From Moritella dasanensis ArB 0140 (GTDB lineage Bacteria > Pseudomonadota > Gammaproteobacteria > Enterobacterales > Moritellaceae): 64,000 nt of DNA. The notes under the pieces were generated by a model that saw nothing but the letters and a program-made list of their open reading frames with translations, searched no databases and was not told where the DNA came from. The translations under genes were made by a program, and so were the position numbers. Each line of letters opens with the position of its first letter. The stretch's first letter is position 1. The stretch lies in assembly GCF_000276805.1 (NCBI RefSeq), contig NZ_AKXQ01000006.1, positions 124,001 to 188,000 on the forward strand, given 5' to 3'. Shown here piece by piece: positions 28,304 to 37,924 of this stretch.

Positions 28304-29645
28304 TAGCATCATCATTGGCGGTGGCATTGCTGGTTATACCGCAGGCTTACGCAGCCTCGAAGCTGGACTAAAAACAGCTATCATTTCAAATGGTCAAAGC
28401 GCCCTACACTTTTCATCAGGCTCTATCGACCTGCTTTCGCATACGCCAACGGGCAAGGCTATTCGTAACCCTGCGGCTATATTCGATAAGTTCACCAATG
28501 AGTTCCCCCTCCATCCTTATAGCAAGGTGGGTAAACAAACGGTATTTGAATCACTTAATTGGTATAAAAACATACTGACGACTGCTGGCATTCCACTACT
28601 GCAGCAAGAAGATGGCGACAACCATCTGCGCATCACCCCACTTGGCACCTTAAAATCAACGTGGTTATCACAGCCTTATATACACCAGTTACCAATGCGA
28701 CTTAACGAACATACCATCAAGCGTATTGTCGTGGTCCAAATTGATGACTTCCGCGACTTTAACGCCAAGATGGTTACCGATAATTTAGTCCAAATACCGG
28801 AATTTGAAGGCGTGGAAATCACCCATACCAGCGTTGCCATTGATGGATTCTCAGGACTTAAACGTAACGCTTGTGAACTGCGCTCGATTGATATTGCTCG
28901 GATCTTAACGAATGAATCTGAAATAAAAGCCTTAGCAACCAAGCTCAAGACTATTGCTACACAAGATGACTTGGTAGTTATACCGGCGATCACAGGTAAT
29001 GGTAAGGGATTGTCGGTACTCAACAAGCTCCATGCATTAACCCAATTAACCTTTCATGAAGTGCCGACGATGCCACCTTCAATGCTCGGGATCCGCCTTG
29101 AAGAAACCATGATTGATTTATTCATCAAGGCTGGCGGCATGTTATTAAAAGGCGACCAAGTCACGCACGGCGATATAGCGAAAGACAATAACAGTAGCAA
29201 TGACGAGTTGAGCCTTAAACGCATTTATACCCGCAATTTAGAATCCATGCCATTAACCGCAGATAACTATATTTTCGCATCCGGTAGCTTTTTTAATAAA
29301 GGTTTAATTGCTCAGCATGACAAATTACAAGAACCGGTATTCAACTTAGACATGAACAGCAACCAAGCGCGAAGTACCTGGTATAACCCGCAATTTTTTG
29401 CACCTAACTCACAACCATTTTTATCACTGGGCATTAAAACCAACCACAACTTCAATCCAATGTTGGCAGGTAAAGTGATTACCAACTTGTTTTGTGCCGG
29501 TTCAAACTTAGGTGGATACGATCCTATCGCCGAAGGTTGTGGCAGCGGTGTCGCAATTAGTACGGGTTATCACGCGGTGAATCATCTTTTACAAAACACG
29601 AAGCATAATCAATCGCAACACCTCACTAGCGACAGCTTGGTATAA
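28293..29645 (+). CDS. glpB: Anaerobic glycerol-3-phosphate dehydrogenase subunit B
   Basis: A 450-residue flavoprotein subunit. An N-terminal dinucleotide motif, FDSIIIGGGIAGYTAGLRSL, and family-typical NGQSALHFSSGSIDLL identify GlpB. It is about 30 residues longer than E. coli GlpB (419). C-terminal FCAGSNLGGYDPIAEGCGSG is the second FAD contact. It lies within the glpABC operon, overlapping glpA and 12 bases before glpC. Confidence 0.93.
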   Translation: MKFDSIIIGGGIAGYTAGLRSLEAGLKTAIISNGQSALHFSSGSIDLLSHTPTGKAIRNPAAIFDKFTNEFPLHPYSKVGKQTVFESLNWYKNILTTAGIPLLQQEDGDNHLRITPLGTLKSTWLSQPYIHQLPMRLNEHTIKRIVVVQIDDFRDFNAKMVTDNLVQIPEFEGVEITHTSVAIDGFSGLKRNACELRSIDIARILTNESEIKALATKLKTIATQDDLVVIPAITGNGKGLSVLNKLHALTQLTFHEVPTMPPSMLGIRLEETMIDLFIKAGGMLLKGDQVTHGDIAKDNNSSNDELSLKRIYTRNLESMPLTADNYIFASGSFFNKGLIAQHDKLQEPVFNLDMNSNQARSTWYNPQFFAPNSQPFLSLGIKTNHNFNPMLAGKVITNLFCAGSNLGGYDPIAEGCGSGVAISTGYHAVNHLLQNTKHNQSQHLTSDSLV

Positions 29646-29657
29646 CGGAGCAATACA

Positions 29658-30866
29658 ATGGATTTAGTATCAACACGCTTTGAAAAATGCATCAAATGTA
29701 CCATCTGTACCGTGTACTGCCCTGTTGCAAAAGCCAACCCCGATTACCCAGGACCAAAAGAGTCAGGCCCTGATGGTGAGCGCCTCAGGATCAAAAGCCC
29801 TGAATATTATGATGAAGCATTAAAGCTTTGTACCAACTGTAAACGCTGTGAAACGGCTTGTCCGTCCAACGTCAATGTCGGCGATATTATTGCGGTGGCA
29901 CGTGGTAAGTTTGAGAAGAAAAAACTTAATCCGAAATTAGTGCGCGATTATATTTTAAGTCACACAGATTTATTTGGTTCGCTATCAACACCACTTGCAC
30001 CTTTGGTGAATAAGATCACGGATTCGCCAATTATCAAAACCATCATGGATAAAACCGTGGCGATTGATAAACACAAATCCTTACCTAAGTATGCCTTTGG
30101 CTCGTTTAGAAACTGGTATAAAAAACAAGCCGACACCCAAATGCAGTTCAAACGTCAGGTCAGTTATTTCCACGGCTGTTACGTTAACTACAACAACCCG
30201 CAACTGGGTAAAGATTTAATTAAAGTATTAAATGCCATGAATATTGGCGTGAAGTTATTGAAGAAAGAAAAATGCTGCGGCGTGCCACTCATCGCCAATG
30301 GTTTTCATGACAAAGCCCGTAAGAATGCCCAATTTAATGTTAAACACATGACCGACGCTGTCGAGCAATTTAATACCCCGATCTTGTCGACATCATCAAC
30401 TTGCGCATTAACCTTGAAGCAAGAGTACCCGCATGTATTAAATGTTGATAACAGTAAGATCTCCAGCAAGCTTGATTTCATTACCTCGTTCTTATTACGT
30501 GAGTTTATGAATGGTAATATGCCGACGTTAAAACCGGTGAATAAAACCATTGTCTACCATACACCGTGTCATTTAGAACGCAGTGGCTTAGCAATCTTTA
30601 CCATCGAGCTATTACGTACTATCCCTGGTTTAAAGGTCATTGTACTTAACAGCGAATGCTGTGGTTCAGCGGGTACTTATGGTTTCAAAAAAGAAAACTA
30701 TGAGGTATCGATGAAGATAGGCCAAGGGCTATTTGAACAAATTAAACAGGCTAACGCTGACTTTGCGATCACCGATTGTGAAACCTGCAAATGGCAAATT
30801 GAAGAAAATAGTGACTTGGAAACAATTCACCCAGTGACTTTATTAGCACAGTGCTTATCGGACTAA
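29658..30866 (+). CDS. glpC: Anaerobic glycerol-3-phosphate dehydrogenase subunit C
   Basis: A 402-residue membrane-anchoring iron-sulfur subunit. Two 4Fe-4S motifs are clear (CIKCTICTVYCPVAKAN and CTNCKRCETACPSN). They are followed by two CCG domains (KCCGVPLIANG and ECCGSAGTYG), the heterodisulfide-reductase-like region thought to pass electrons to the quinone pool. It is the last gene of the operon, with GGAG before the ATG. Confidence 0.95.
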   Translation: MDLVSTRFEKCIKCTICTVYCPVAKANPDYPGPKESGPDGERLRIKSPEYYDEALKLCTNCKRCETACPSNVNVGDIIAVARGKFEKKKLNPKLVRDYILSHTDLFGSLSTPLAPLVNKITDSPIIKTIMDKTVAIDKHKSLPKYAFGSFRNWYKKQADTQMQFKRQVSYFHGCYVNYNNPQLGKDLIKVLNAMNIGVKLLKKEKCCGVPLIANGFHDKARKNAQFNVKHMTDAVEQFNTPILSTSSTCALTLKQEYPHVLNVDNSKISSKLDFITSFLLREFMNGNMPTLKPVNKTIVYHTPCHLERSGLAIFTIELLRTIPGLKVIVLNSECCGSAGTYGFKKENYEVSMKIGQGLFEQIKQANADFAITDCETCKWQIEENSDLETIHPVTLLAQCLSD

Positions 30867-30979
30867 TTGACTAACTGTTGAATGGATAAAAATACATTAG
30901 CTTTTCTAATCGTTATGACAAATTTATTTCGCTATAAAGATAAATAACAATAGCTATAATGCAGTTAAAACGGAGGGTT

Positions 30980-31004
30980 AGAGATAATTAAACAGATTAT
31001 CTCT
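30980..31004 (+). other. Hairpin, possible attenuator, after glpC
   Basis: AGAGATAAT and ATTATCTCT form a perfect nine-base stem around TAAACAG, followed by TTCTTAT. It lies downstream of a TATAAT box (30955-30960), so it would sit in the leader of the following small ORF. Confidence 0.55.
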
Positions 31005-31016
31005 TTCTTATAACAC

Positions 31017-31044
31017 TTATCTAAACGAAATGACGTTTAGATAA
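31017..31044 (+). other. Perfect 11-bp hairpin in the leader of the small ORF
   Basis: TTATCTAAACG pairs with CGTTTAGATAA around the loop AAATGA. It ends eight bases before the AAAGG ribosome-binding site of the small ORF, a position where a hairpin can affect translation. Confidence 0.75.
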
Positions 31045-31066
31045 ACTAATTAGAAAGGTAATTATT

Positions 31067-31174
31067 ATGACAACTCAATTGATCAGCAACTTCATCACAA
31101 CTATTCTAACAAAAGTTGTAGCATCTTACGGTCACTCATTTGTAGAGCTGTATAACCGCGATAATAAGTTATGA
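31067..31174 (+). CDS. Small ORF, 35 residues, unknown
   Basis: An ATG-started frame with a good ribosome-binding site (AAAGG, nine bases upstream). The peptide begins MTTQLISNFITTILTKVV and ends ELYNRDNKL; the middle could form an amphipathic or membrane-associated helix, and the C-terminus is charged. A TATAAT box, two leader hairpins and an 11-bp hairpin just after the stop frame it as a discrete transcription unit of about 250 bases. It could be a small membrane or stress peptide, or a type I toxin; I recognise no family. Confidence 0.5.
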   Translation: MTTQLISNFITTILTKVVASYGHSFVELYNRDNKL

Positions 31175-31181
31175 AGATAAT

Positions 31182-31221
31182 ATCTGTCAGTAACGAGTCT
31201 ATTCGAGCGCTACTGACAGAT
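31182..31221. terminator. Hairpin between the small ORF and dbpA
   Basis: ATCTGTCAGTA and TACTGACAGAT form a perfect 11-bp stem over an 18-base loop, between two converging genes. There is no T-run on either side, so it is more likely a 3'-end block or weak bidirectional terminator. Confidence 0.55.
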
Positions 31222-31232
31222 GCATTTAACTA

Positions 31233-32627
31233 TTAATCGTTAAATGAACGTACAATCCAAGCGCGGAACGTACGACCTTTCAATTTACCTTTACCAATTT
31301 TCTGCACAGCCGCTTTCGCCACTTTCGCTTCAACAGCAACATAAGCACAATTATCAAACAGTTGGATTTTACCTACTGATTTACCATCAATACCATCTTT
31401 ACCTGTTAACGCACCAACAATATCACCAGCACGTACTTTCTGCTTTTTACCACCATCAATACGGATACATTCCATCGGTGGCACCATTGGTGTTTCGTTT
31501 AAAACACTTTCTGGTGGTAATGCTTCTGGTGTGATCATACCAAAACGATCTTCAAGTTGTGCAACTTGATAACCTTCTTTATCATCAAATAAAGTACAAG
31601 CAAACCCTTTACTACCAGCACGGCCAGTACGACCAATACGGTGAACATGTATTTCGCTGTCGTGCGCAACGTTGAAATTAATTACCGCATCTAACGACTC
31701 AATATCCAGACCACGAGATGCAACGTCAGTAGCAACAAGAACAGAAACACTCTTCGTTGAAAAACGAACTAACGCTTGGTCACGGTCACGTTGCTCTAAG
31801 TCACCGTGTAATGCAATGACACTGAAACCAAAGTGGCCTAATTCATCAGCAACATCTTGCACGTCTTTCTTGGTATTACAAAAGATAACCGTTGATTCAG
31901 GTTTGTGCTGTAGTAACAAGCCACGCACTGTATCTAAACGCTCACCAAAGTTTTTAACTTTATAGAAATGCTGTTTGATAGAGCTATCGTCATGTGTCGA
32001 TGCTACTTCAACCATTTCTGGGTTCTTCATTATTTTCGATGCAATTGCTTCAATCTTTTTCGGGAACGTTGCACTGAATAATAATGTTTGACGGTCGCTT
32101 GGTGCTTTCTCAACAATTGCGTCAAGTGCATCTTGGAAACCCATTTCTAACATACGGTCAGCTTCATCAAGTACAAAAGTAGTTAGATTATCTAATCGTA
32201 ACGTGCCTTTCGTTAAGTGATCTAATACGCGACCAGGTGTACCAACAATGATATGTGCGCCGTGTTCTAATGAACCGATTTGTGGGCCAAATGGCATACC
32301 ACCACACAGTGTTAATACTTTAATGTTATGGATAGCACGTGCCAGTTTACGAATTTCTTTCGCTACTTGGTCTGCTAGTTCACGGGTAGGACAAAGTACT
32401 AACGTTTGAATACGGAAGCGTTCAACATCTAAACGTTGCAGTAAACCTAAACCAAAAGCCGCTGTTTTACCTGAACCAGTTTTACCTTGGCCAATTACAT
32501 CTTTGCCTTCAAGGATCGACGGTAAGCTTTGTGCTTGGATTGGTGTCATTTCGGCATAACCGAGTGTATCTAGATTAGAGACAAGTTCTGGACGTAAATT
32601 TAGAGAAGAAAAATTAGTTTGGCTCAC
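31233..32627 (-). CDS. dbpA: ATP-dependent RNA helicase DbpA
   Basis: A 464-residue DEAD-box helicase acting in 50S subunit assembly. Core motifs: GQGKTGSGKTAAFG (Walker A), [12 protein letters not shown] (DEAD), FSATFPKK (SAT) and [10 protein letters not shown]. The C-terminal RRM-like domain (about residues 385-464, MECIRIDGGKKQKVRAGDIV, then RTFRAWIV) binds hairpin 92 of 23S rRNA and marks DbpA. The start is GTG with AAGGG about eight bases upstream. It lies next to a cold-shock protein gene and rhlE. Confidence 0.94.
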   Translation of the reverse strand: MSQTNFSSLNLRPELVSNLDTLGYAEMTPIQAQSLPSILEGKDVIGQGKTGSGKTAAFGLGLLQRLDVERFRIQTLVLCPTRELADQVAKEIRKLARAIHNIKVLTLCGGMPFGPQIGSLEHGAHIIVGTPGRVLDHLTKGTLRLDNLTTFVLDEADRMLEMGFQDALDAIVEKAPSDRQTLLFSATFPKKIEAIASKIMKNPEMVEVASTHDDSSIKQHFYKVKNFGERLDTVRGLLLQHKPESTVIFCNTKKDVQDVADELGHFGFSVIALHGDLEQRDRDQALVRFSTKSVSVLVATDVASRGLDIESLDAVINFNVAHDSEIHVHRIGRTGRAGSKGFACTLFDDKEGYQVAQLEDRFGMITPEALPPESVLNETPMVPPMECIRIDGGKKQKVRAGDIVGALTGKDGIDGKSVGKIQLFDNCAYVAVEAKVAKAAVQKIGKGKLKGRTFRAWIVRSFND

Positions 32628-32662
32628 AGTGCGTACCCTTTAAATGGCAGTAATAAATAAAC

Positions 32663-32694
32663 AAAAAGGGCAAGCTCCGAAGAACATGCCCTTT
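32663..32694 (-). terminator. Terminator of the cold-shock gene
   Basis: On the minus strand AAAGGGCA and TGCCCTTT pair around a 14-base loop and end in T residues, about 70 bases past the csp stop. Confidence 0.75.
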
Positions 32695-32765
32695 ATACTT
32701 AAACGTTTCGATTTATCATCAATTCATTTAAGCTAAACAATCTTAGCGACTATTAATTCAAAGAA

Positions 32766-32972
32766 TTAAAGTACTACGATGTTTTCCGCTTGAGGACCTT
32801 TTTGGCCATCAGTAACGTTGAATTCAACTTTTTGGTTTTCTAAAAGTGTACGGAAACCGTCACTTTCGATAGCGCTGAAGTGAGCAAACACGTCAGGGCC
32901 GTTTTCTTGTTGAATGAAACCGAAACCTTTAGCTTCGTTAAACCATTTTACTGTACCAGTGATTTTAGACAT
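32766..32972 (-). CDS. Cold-shock protein, CspA family
   Basis: A 68-residue single cold-shock domain: [20 protein letters not shown] contains RNP1 (KGFGFI) and DVFAHFSAI contains RNP2. It binds single-stranded nucleic acid and acts as an RNA chaperone or antiterminator. I place the start at the second ATG (32972) because AGGA lies eight bases before it; frames open further upstream have no ribosome-binding site. At least 150 bases of untranslated leader separate it from the next gene, as is typical of temperature-regulated csp mRNAs. Confidence 0.92.
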   Translation of the reverse strand: MSKITGTVKWFNEAKGFGFIQQENGPDVFAHFSAIESDGFRTLLENQKVEFNVTDGQKGPQAENIVVL

Positions 32973-33291
32973 AATCATAATCCTATTTATCGAATAATTA
33001 AGTGGCATAAAGCCGATGCTGCTGGAAGTGTTACTACTTACTTATGATAAATCAGGACGAGGTACTAAAAAAACTTCGAAATAAAATACATTCATAAAAA
33101 ACTAACCTTAAAGCTGCGGCTAATTATATAGACTTACCAATTTGTGTCAACAAGGTTATTAGCAATAACGACATTAGGCTCGCTACAGCTATGCAGTTTG
33201 CACTTGAGCAACCTATCATGTACCCTGCAGCACCGCTGTTATACTAAGCACAAGCATATCAATAGCAACCACCTAGATAAAGAGACACTAT

Positions 33292-34644
33292 ATGAGTTTT
33301 ACCGACCTCGGTTTATCCGCACCAATCCTAAAAGCTGTAGCAGAAAAAGGCTACGACACACCATCGGCAATTCAGGCGCAAGCGATACCAGCTGTACTGT
33401 CAGGTAGGGATGTAATGGCTGCGGCACAAACAGGTACAGGTAAAACAGCTGGTTTTACTCTACCTATTTTAGAAAAACTAAGCCAAGGCCCGCGCCCACG
33501 TGCAAATCAAGCTCGTACGTTAATCTTAACGCCGACACGTGAATTAGCAGCTCAAATCGCTGAGAATGTTGAAGTATATAGCAAGCATTTGAATTTAACG
33601 TCTACAGTGGTATTTGGTGGCGTTAAAATTAACCCACAAATGGCACGTTTACGTCGTGGTGTTGACATCTTAGTTGCAACTCCAGGTCGTTTGTTAGATT
33701 TATATAACCAAAACGCAATTCGCTTTCACCAATTAGAAATTTTGGTATTAGACGAAGCTGACCGTATGCTTGATATGGGCTTCTTACGTGACATTCGTAA
33801 AATCCTTGCGGTATTACCAAAAAATCGTCAAAACTTATTATTCTCAGCAACTTTCTCGGATGATATTCGTCAACTTGCTAAGGGTTTAATCAACGATCCA
33901 GTTGAAATTTCAGTAACGCCACGTAACGCAGCGGCTAAATCTGTTGAACAATGGATGCACCCAGTTGATAAGAAGAAAAAACCACTGCTATTAACGCACT
34001 TAATTAAAGAAAACAACTGGAAACAAGTATTGGTATTTACCAAGACTAAGCACGGTGCGAACAAATTAACCAAACACTTAGAAGAGCAAGGCATCAATGC
34101 TGCCGCAATTCACGGTAACAAGAGCCAAAGTGCACGTACTAAAGCACTAGCAAACTTCAAATCAGGTGAAGTAAGAGCACTTATTGCAACTGATATTGCC
34201 GCTCGTGGTATTGATATCGAACAACTACCACAAGTAGTTAACTTCGACTTACCAAACGTACCAGAGGATTATGTTCACCGTATTGGTCGTACAGGTCGTG
34301 CTGGCGCAGAAGGTACTGCAATCTCATTTGTTTGTCAGGACGAAATGAAAGAGCTAGTAGCAATTGAACAATTAACTCAAAAACACCTTGAACGTGTTGT
34401 TGTTGATGGTTTTGCGCCAATGGATTCATTCCCGACTACACCGGGTATTCGTCCACCAAAAGAGAAACAACCTAAGAAAGATCATCAAGACGGTCAACGC
34501 TCAGGTGAAAACTCACGTGGCCACAAGCCGGCAAGTAAAAACCGTCGTCACACAGGTCCACGTAGCGAAACAAGTCCATCTGCAAATAAAGGCAATCGCC
34601 GTCGCCCAACTGGTACTACAAACAGCAGCACAAGCACGAAGTAA
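33292..34644 (+). CDS. rhlE: DEAD-box RNA helicase, RhlE-like
   Basis: A 450-residue helicase. Motifs: [48 protein letters not shown] and [13 protein letters not shown]. The first 380 residues are the two RecA domains. A basic, low-complexity tail (about 390-450, rich in K, R, G, S) is typical of RhlE and probably binds RNA non-specifically. RhlE acts in ribosome assembly and RNA turnover, especially in the cold. It is divergent from the cold-shock protein gene. Confidence 0.85.
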   Translation: MSFTDLGLSAPILKAVAEKGYDTPSAIQAQAIPAVLSGRDVMAAAQTGTGKTAGFTLPILEKLSQGPRPRANQARTLILTPTRELAAQIAENVEVYSKHLNLTSTVVFGGVKINPQMARLRRGVDILVATPGRLLDLYNQNAIRFHQLEILVLDEADRMLDMGFLRDIRKILAVLPKNRQNLLFSATFSDDIRQLAKGLINDPVEISVTPRNAAAKSVEQWMHPVDKKKKPLLLTHLIKENNWKQVLVFTKTKHGANKLTKHLEEQGINAAAIHGNKSQSARTKALANFKSGEVRALIATDIAARGIDIEQLPQVVNFDLPNVPEDYVHRIGRTGRAGAEGTAISFVCQDEMKELVAIEQLTQKHLERVVVDGFAPMDSFPTTPGIRPPKEKQPKKDHQDGQRSGENSRGHKPASKNRRHTGPRSETSPSANKGNRRRPTGTTNSSTSTK

Positions 34645-34656
34645 CGACGATTGAAC

Positions 34657-34711
34657 AGGCTATACTATATAGCCTAACAGCACACTGTCTTAAACCATAA
34701 GACAGTGTGCT
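34657..34711 (+). terminator. Tandem hairpins ending rhlE
   Basis: AGGCTATA-cta-TATAGCCT (34657-34675) is followed by a perfect 14-bp stem, AGCACACTGTCTTA (34679-34692) with TAAGACAGTGTGCT (34698-34711), over the loop AACCA. No T-run follows; the strong stems still make this the transcript end. Confidence 0.65.
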
Positions 34712-34903
34712 ACATTAACGTTACCCCCTCGACAACCGTTAATCCACCTCTGCTAATCTCTTCGCTATCCTGAATTAATCACTACCCCATTTTTATCTGC
34801 TTGTAATTACTTTACATTTATTTAATCATTTATCGCTGCTTAACATTATTATTTACGCCCGTATTTGCTAGAATATTGTCTGTTCATTCAAGAGAAAAAA
34901 TCA

Positions 34904-35419
34904 ATGCAACTACAACAAATAGACAAAGTTCGTTATCGTAAACACTTAAACATGGCGAGTGTCGTGGCGACCGCGGTATTAATCGCTTTTGCGTTATTTT
35001 ATGGCCAAGTCTTGATCCATTTTTTTGCCGTACCTGACGGTAATAATTTCAAACTCAATTTAGCGGGTGTGGTGCTTGGTGTGTTTAGCTTATTGATTGC
35101 ATTCAACCTTGTTCGCAAGCATCCCTACTTAACTGAAGTCATGTATGTGTGGGATCTAAAGCAAGAAAACAATAAAATTTATCGCAAGCTACACCATATA
35201 AAATCAGCGTTAAGCGACAGTGATAATACCAATATCGATGCTATCACCATCCTAAATTACTATTACGCCGCATCGAAACAACAATACAATTTGGATAACA
35301 ATACATTAACGATGGAAACCTTAACGGCAGACATCGCTAAATTAGATGCGCTCATCACCGAAAAGCAGTTAACCATTAACGTCGATGACTACAATCTAGG
35401 GCTTTTAAAACAGTTTTAA
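34904..35419 (+). CDS. DUF3087 domain-containing membrane protein
   Basis: A 171-residue protein. An N-terminal DKVRYRKHLNMAS precedes two membrane helices (about 17-40 and 50-70), then a cytoplasmic coiled helix with YVWDLKQENNKIYRKLHHIK and AITILNYYYAASKQQYNLDN. This pattern is the DUF3087 family of gammaproteobacteria, function unknown. I start at the ATG at 34904, because the family begins with MQLQQIDK and AGAGA lies in front; 13 further codons upstream have no support. Confidence 0.85.
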   Translation: MQLQQIDKVRYRKHLNMASVVATAVLIAFALFYGQVLIHFFAVPDGNNFKLNLAGVVLGVFSLLIAFNLVRKHPYLTEVMYVWDLKQENNKIYRKLHHIKSALSDSDNTNIDAITILNYYYAASKQQYNLDNNTLTMETLTADIAKLDALITEKQLTINVDDYNLGLLKQF

Positions 35420-35442
35420 ACTACATATTCATAAACACATTA

Positions 35443-35489
35443 AAACAGGCGCGGCTGCCCTTGAAATAAAATAGTTGCGCCTGTTTTTA
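35443..35489 (+). terminator. Rho-independent terminator of the DUF3087 gene
   Basis: AAACAGGCGC and GCGCCTGTTT pair and are followed by TTT, 25 bases past the stop codon. Confidence 0.8.
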
Positions 35490-35671
35490 GAATAAAACCT
35501 CGATAAATTCACAGAAATTTAGATTTTCATCGCTTTAATCTAAATTAATTTTATAGAAATGCAAAAAAACAGCTTAAATGCTAGCTTATAGTCAGCTATC
35601 TCTTTTTTGTTCCCAAAAAACCATGATATACTCCGCGCGAATCTTTACATAAATAAATTATAGAGAACATA

Positions 35672-37759
35672 ATGGCTGATTTATCAAAATACAGAAATAT
35701 CGGGATCTTCGCTCACGTTGATGCTGGTAAAACAACAACAACTGAACGTATCCTAAAACTTACTGGACAGATCCACAAAACTGGTGAAGTACATGACGGT
35801 GAGTCAACTACAGATTTCATGGAACAGGAAGCTGAGCGCGGTATTACTATTCAGTCAGCTGCTGTAACATGCTTCTGGGACAATCACCGTTTTAACGTTA
35901 TTGATACTCCTGGACACGTTGATTTCACAGTTGAAGTTTACCGTTCACTTAAAGTACTTGACGGCGGTATCGGTGTATTCTGTGGTTCTGGTGGTGTTGA
36001 ACCTCAGTCAGAAACTAACTGGCGTTATGCGAATGACTCAGAAGTTGCGCGTATTATCTTCGTAAACAAATTAGACCGTATGGGTGCTGATTTTTACCGC
36101 GTTGTTAAACAAACTCAAGACGTACTAGATGCTAACCCACTAGTTATGGTTCTACCAATCGGTATCGAAGAAGATTTCGTTGGTGTTGTTGACCTTCTTA
36201 CGCGTAAAGCACACATCTGGGATGATTCAGGTCTTCCAGAAAACTTCGAAATCTCTGATGTTCCTGCGGACATGGTAGAGAAAGTTGAAGAATATCGTGA
36301 AATGTTGCTTGATACTGCTCTTGAGCAAGATGACGCGCTACTAGAAGCGTACATGGAAGGTAACGAACCTTCTATTGAAGAAATCAAACGTTGTATCCGT
36401 AAAGGTACACGTACAATGGACTTCTTCCCAACATACTGTGGTTCAGCATTCAAGAACAAGGGTATTCAATTAATCCTTGACGGTGTTGTTGATTATCTAC
36501 CGAGCCCAACTGATGTTGATCCTCAGCCGCTTACAGATGAAGAAGGCGAGCCAAACGGTAAATTTGCACACGTTTCAACTGAAGAAACTTTTAAAGCATT
36601 AGCATTTAAAATCTCTGATGACCGTTTTGGTGCACTTACTTTCATCCGTATCTACTCAGGTACGTTGAAAAAAGGTGATACTATTCTTAACGCTGCTACA
36701 GGTAAAACTGAGCGTGTTGGTCGTATGTGTGAAATGCAAGCTGATGATCGTAACGAATTAACTAGCGCACAAGCTGGTGATATTCTTGCAATCGTAGGTA
36801 TGAAAGGTAACGTTCAAACTGGTCACACTTTATGTGATCCGAAAGACCCTATCATCCTAGAAGCAATGGTATTCCCAGAACCAGTAATCTCTATCTCTGT
36901 AACACCAAAAGATAAAGGTTCTACTGAGAAAATGGGTATTGCGATCGGTAAAATGGTTGCTGAAGATCCAACTTTCAAAGTTGAAACTGACCAAGATTCA
37001 GGCGAAACAATCCTTTCTGGTATGGGTGAACTTCACCTAGACATTAAGGTTGATATCCTTAAGCGTACATACGGCGTTGATCTAGTTGTTGGTGCTCCTC
37101 AGGTTGCTTACCGTGAAACTATTACTCAAGCAATTGAAGATAGCTACACGCATAAGAAACAATCTGGTGGTAGTGGTCAATTCGGTAAGATCGATTACCG
37201 TATCAAGCCAGGCGAACCAGGTACTGGTTTCGTATTCACATCAACTGTTGTTGGTGGTAACGTACCTAAAGAATTCTTCCCTGCTGTTGAAAAAGGCTTC
37301 AAGAGCCTTATGGACACAGGTGTTCTAGCTGGTTTCCCAGTACTAGACGTTGAAATCGAATTATACGATGGTGGCTTCCACGCAGTGGATTCATCAGCTG
37401 TTGCATTCGAACTTGCTGGTCGTGGCGCATTCCGTCAATCAATCCCGAAAGCTGGCGCACAGTTAATCGAACCAATCATGAAAGTTGACGTATTCACGCC
37501 AGACGATCACGTTGGTGACGTTATTGGTGACCTTAACCGTCGTCGTGGTATGATCGCTGGTCAAGACGCTGGTAACACTGGTGTTCGTATTAAAGCTGAC
37601 GTACCTCTTTCAGAAATGTTTGGTTACATCGGTTCACTACGTACAATGACATCTGGTCGTGGTCAGTTCTCTATGGAGTTCTCACACTACAACCCTTGTC
37701 CAGCTAACGTAGCTGAAGGCGTTATCGCTAAAGTTAAAGAAGACAACGCTAAAAAATAA
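35672..37759 (+). CDS. fusA: Elongation factor G, second copy type
   Basis: A 695-residue translation factor moving tRNAs and mRNA through the ribosome by GTP hydrolysis. G-domain motifs: [12 protein letters not shown] (P-loop), RGITI (switch), DTPGHVDF and NKLD. It is nine residues shorter than E. coli EF-G and reads [20 protein letters not shown] rather than the canonical GAATMDWMEQEQ. It is not in a str operon (no rpsL, rpsG or tuf beside it), so it is probably the second EF-G of these bacteria. A GAGA-type site precedes the ATG and a strong terminator follows. Confidence 0.92.
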   Translation: MADLSKYRNIGIFAHVDAGKTTTTERILKLTGQIHKTGEVHDGESTTDFMEQEAERGITIQSAAVTCFWDNHRFNVIDTPGHVDFTVEVYRSLKVLDGGIGVFCGSGGVEPQSETNWRYANDSEVARIIFVNKLDRMGADFYRVVKQTQDVLDANPLVMVLPIGIEEDFVGVVDLLTRKAHIWDDSGLPENFEISDVPADMVEKVEEYREMLLDTALEQDDALLEAYMEGNEPSIEEIKRCIRKGTRTMDFFPTYCGSAFKNKGIQLILDGVVDYLPSPTDVDPQPLTDEEGEPNGKFAHVSTEETFKALAFKISDDRFGALTFIRIYSGTLKKGDTILNAATGKTERVGRMCEMQADDRNELTSAQAGDILAIVGMKGNVQTGHTLCDPKDPIILEAMVFPEPVISISVTPKDKGSTEKMGIAIGKMVAEDPTFKVETDQDSGETILSGMGELHLDIKVDILKRTYGVDLVVGAPQVAYRETITQAIEDSYTHKKQSGGSGQFGKIDYRIKPGEPGTGFVFTSTVVGGNVPKEFFPAVEKGFKSLMDTGVLAGFPVLDVEIELYDGGFHAVDSSAVAFELAGRGAFRQSIPKAGAQLIEPIMKVDVFTPDDHVGDVIGDLNRRRGMIAGQDAGNTGVRIKADVPLSEMFGYIGSLRTMTSGRGQFSMEFSHYNPCPANVAEGVIAKVKEDNAKK

Positions 37760-37783
37760 GTAATTATTTTTAGTTAATCTTCC

Positions 37784-37819
37784 TAACCCCAGTTATGCAA
37801 ATAACTGGGGTTATTTTTT
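37784..37819 (+). terminator. Rho-independent terminator of fusA
   Basis: TAACCCCAGTTAT and ATAACTGGGGTTA form a perfect 13-bp stem with a GCAA tetraloop, followed by six T. Confidence 0.95.
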
Positions 37820-37833
37820 GCCTGAAAAACAGC

Positions 37834-37869
37834 TAAAAAAAAGCACCAAGACCATTCAGCCTTAGTGCT
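37834..37869 (-). terminator. Rho-independent terminator of roxA
   Basis: On the minus strand AGCACTAAG pairs with CTTGGTGCT (one G-U) and is followed by eight T, about 55 bases past the roxA stop. Confidence 0.85.
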
Positions 37870-37924
37870 ATTACTATTTTTACTCGCTAATGCTTGCTAG
37901 TTCATACTAACAGCGCATTAATCA

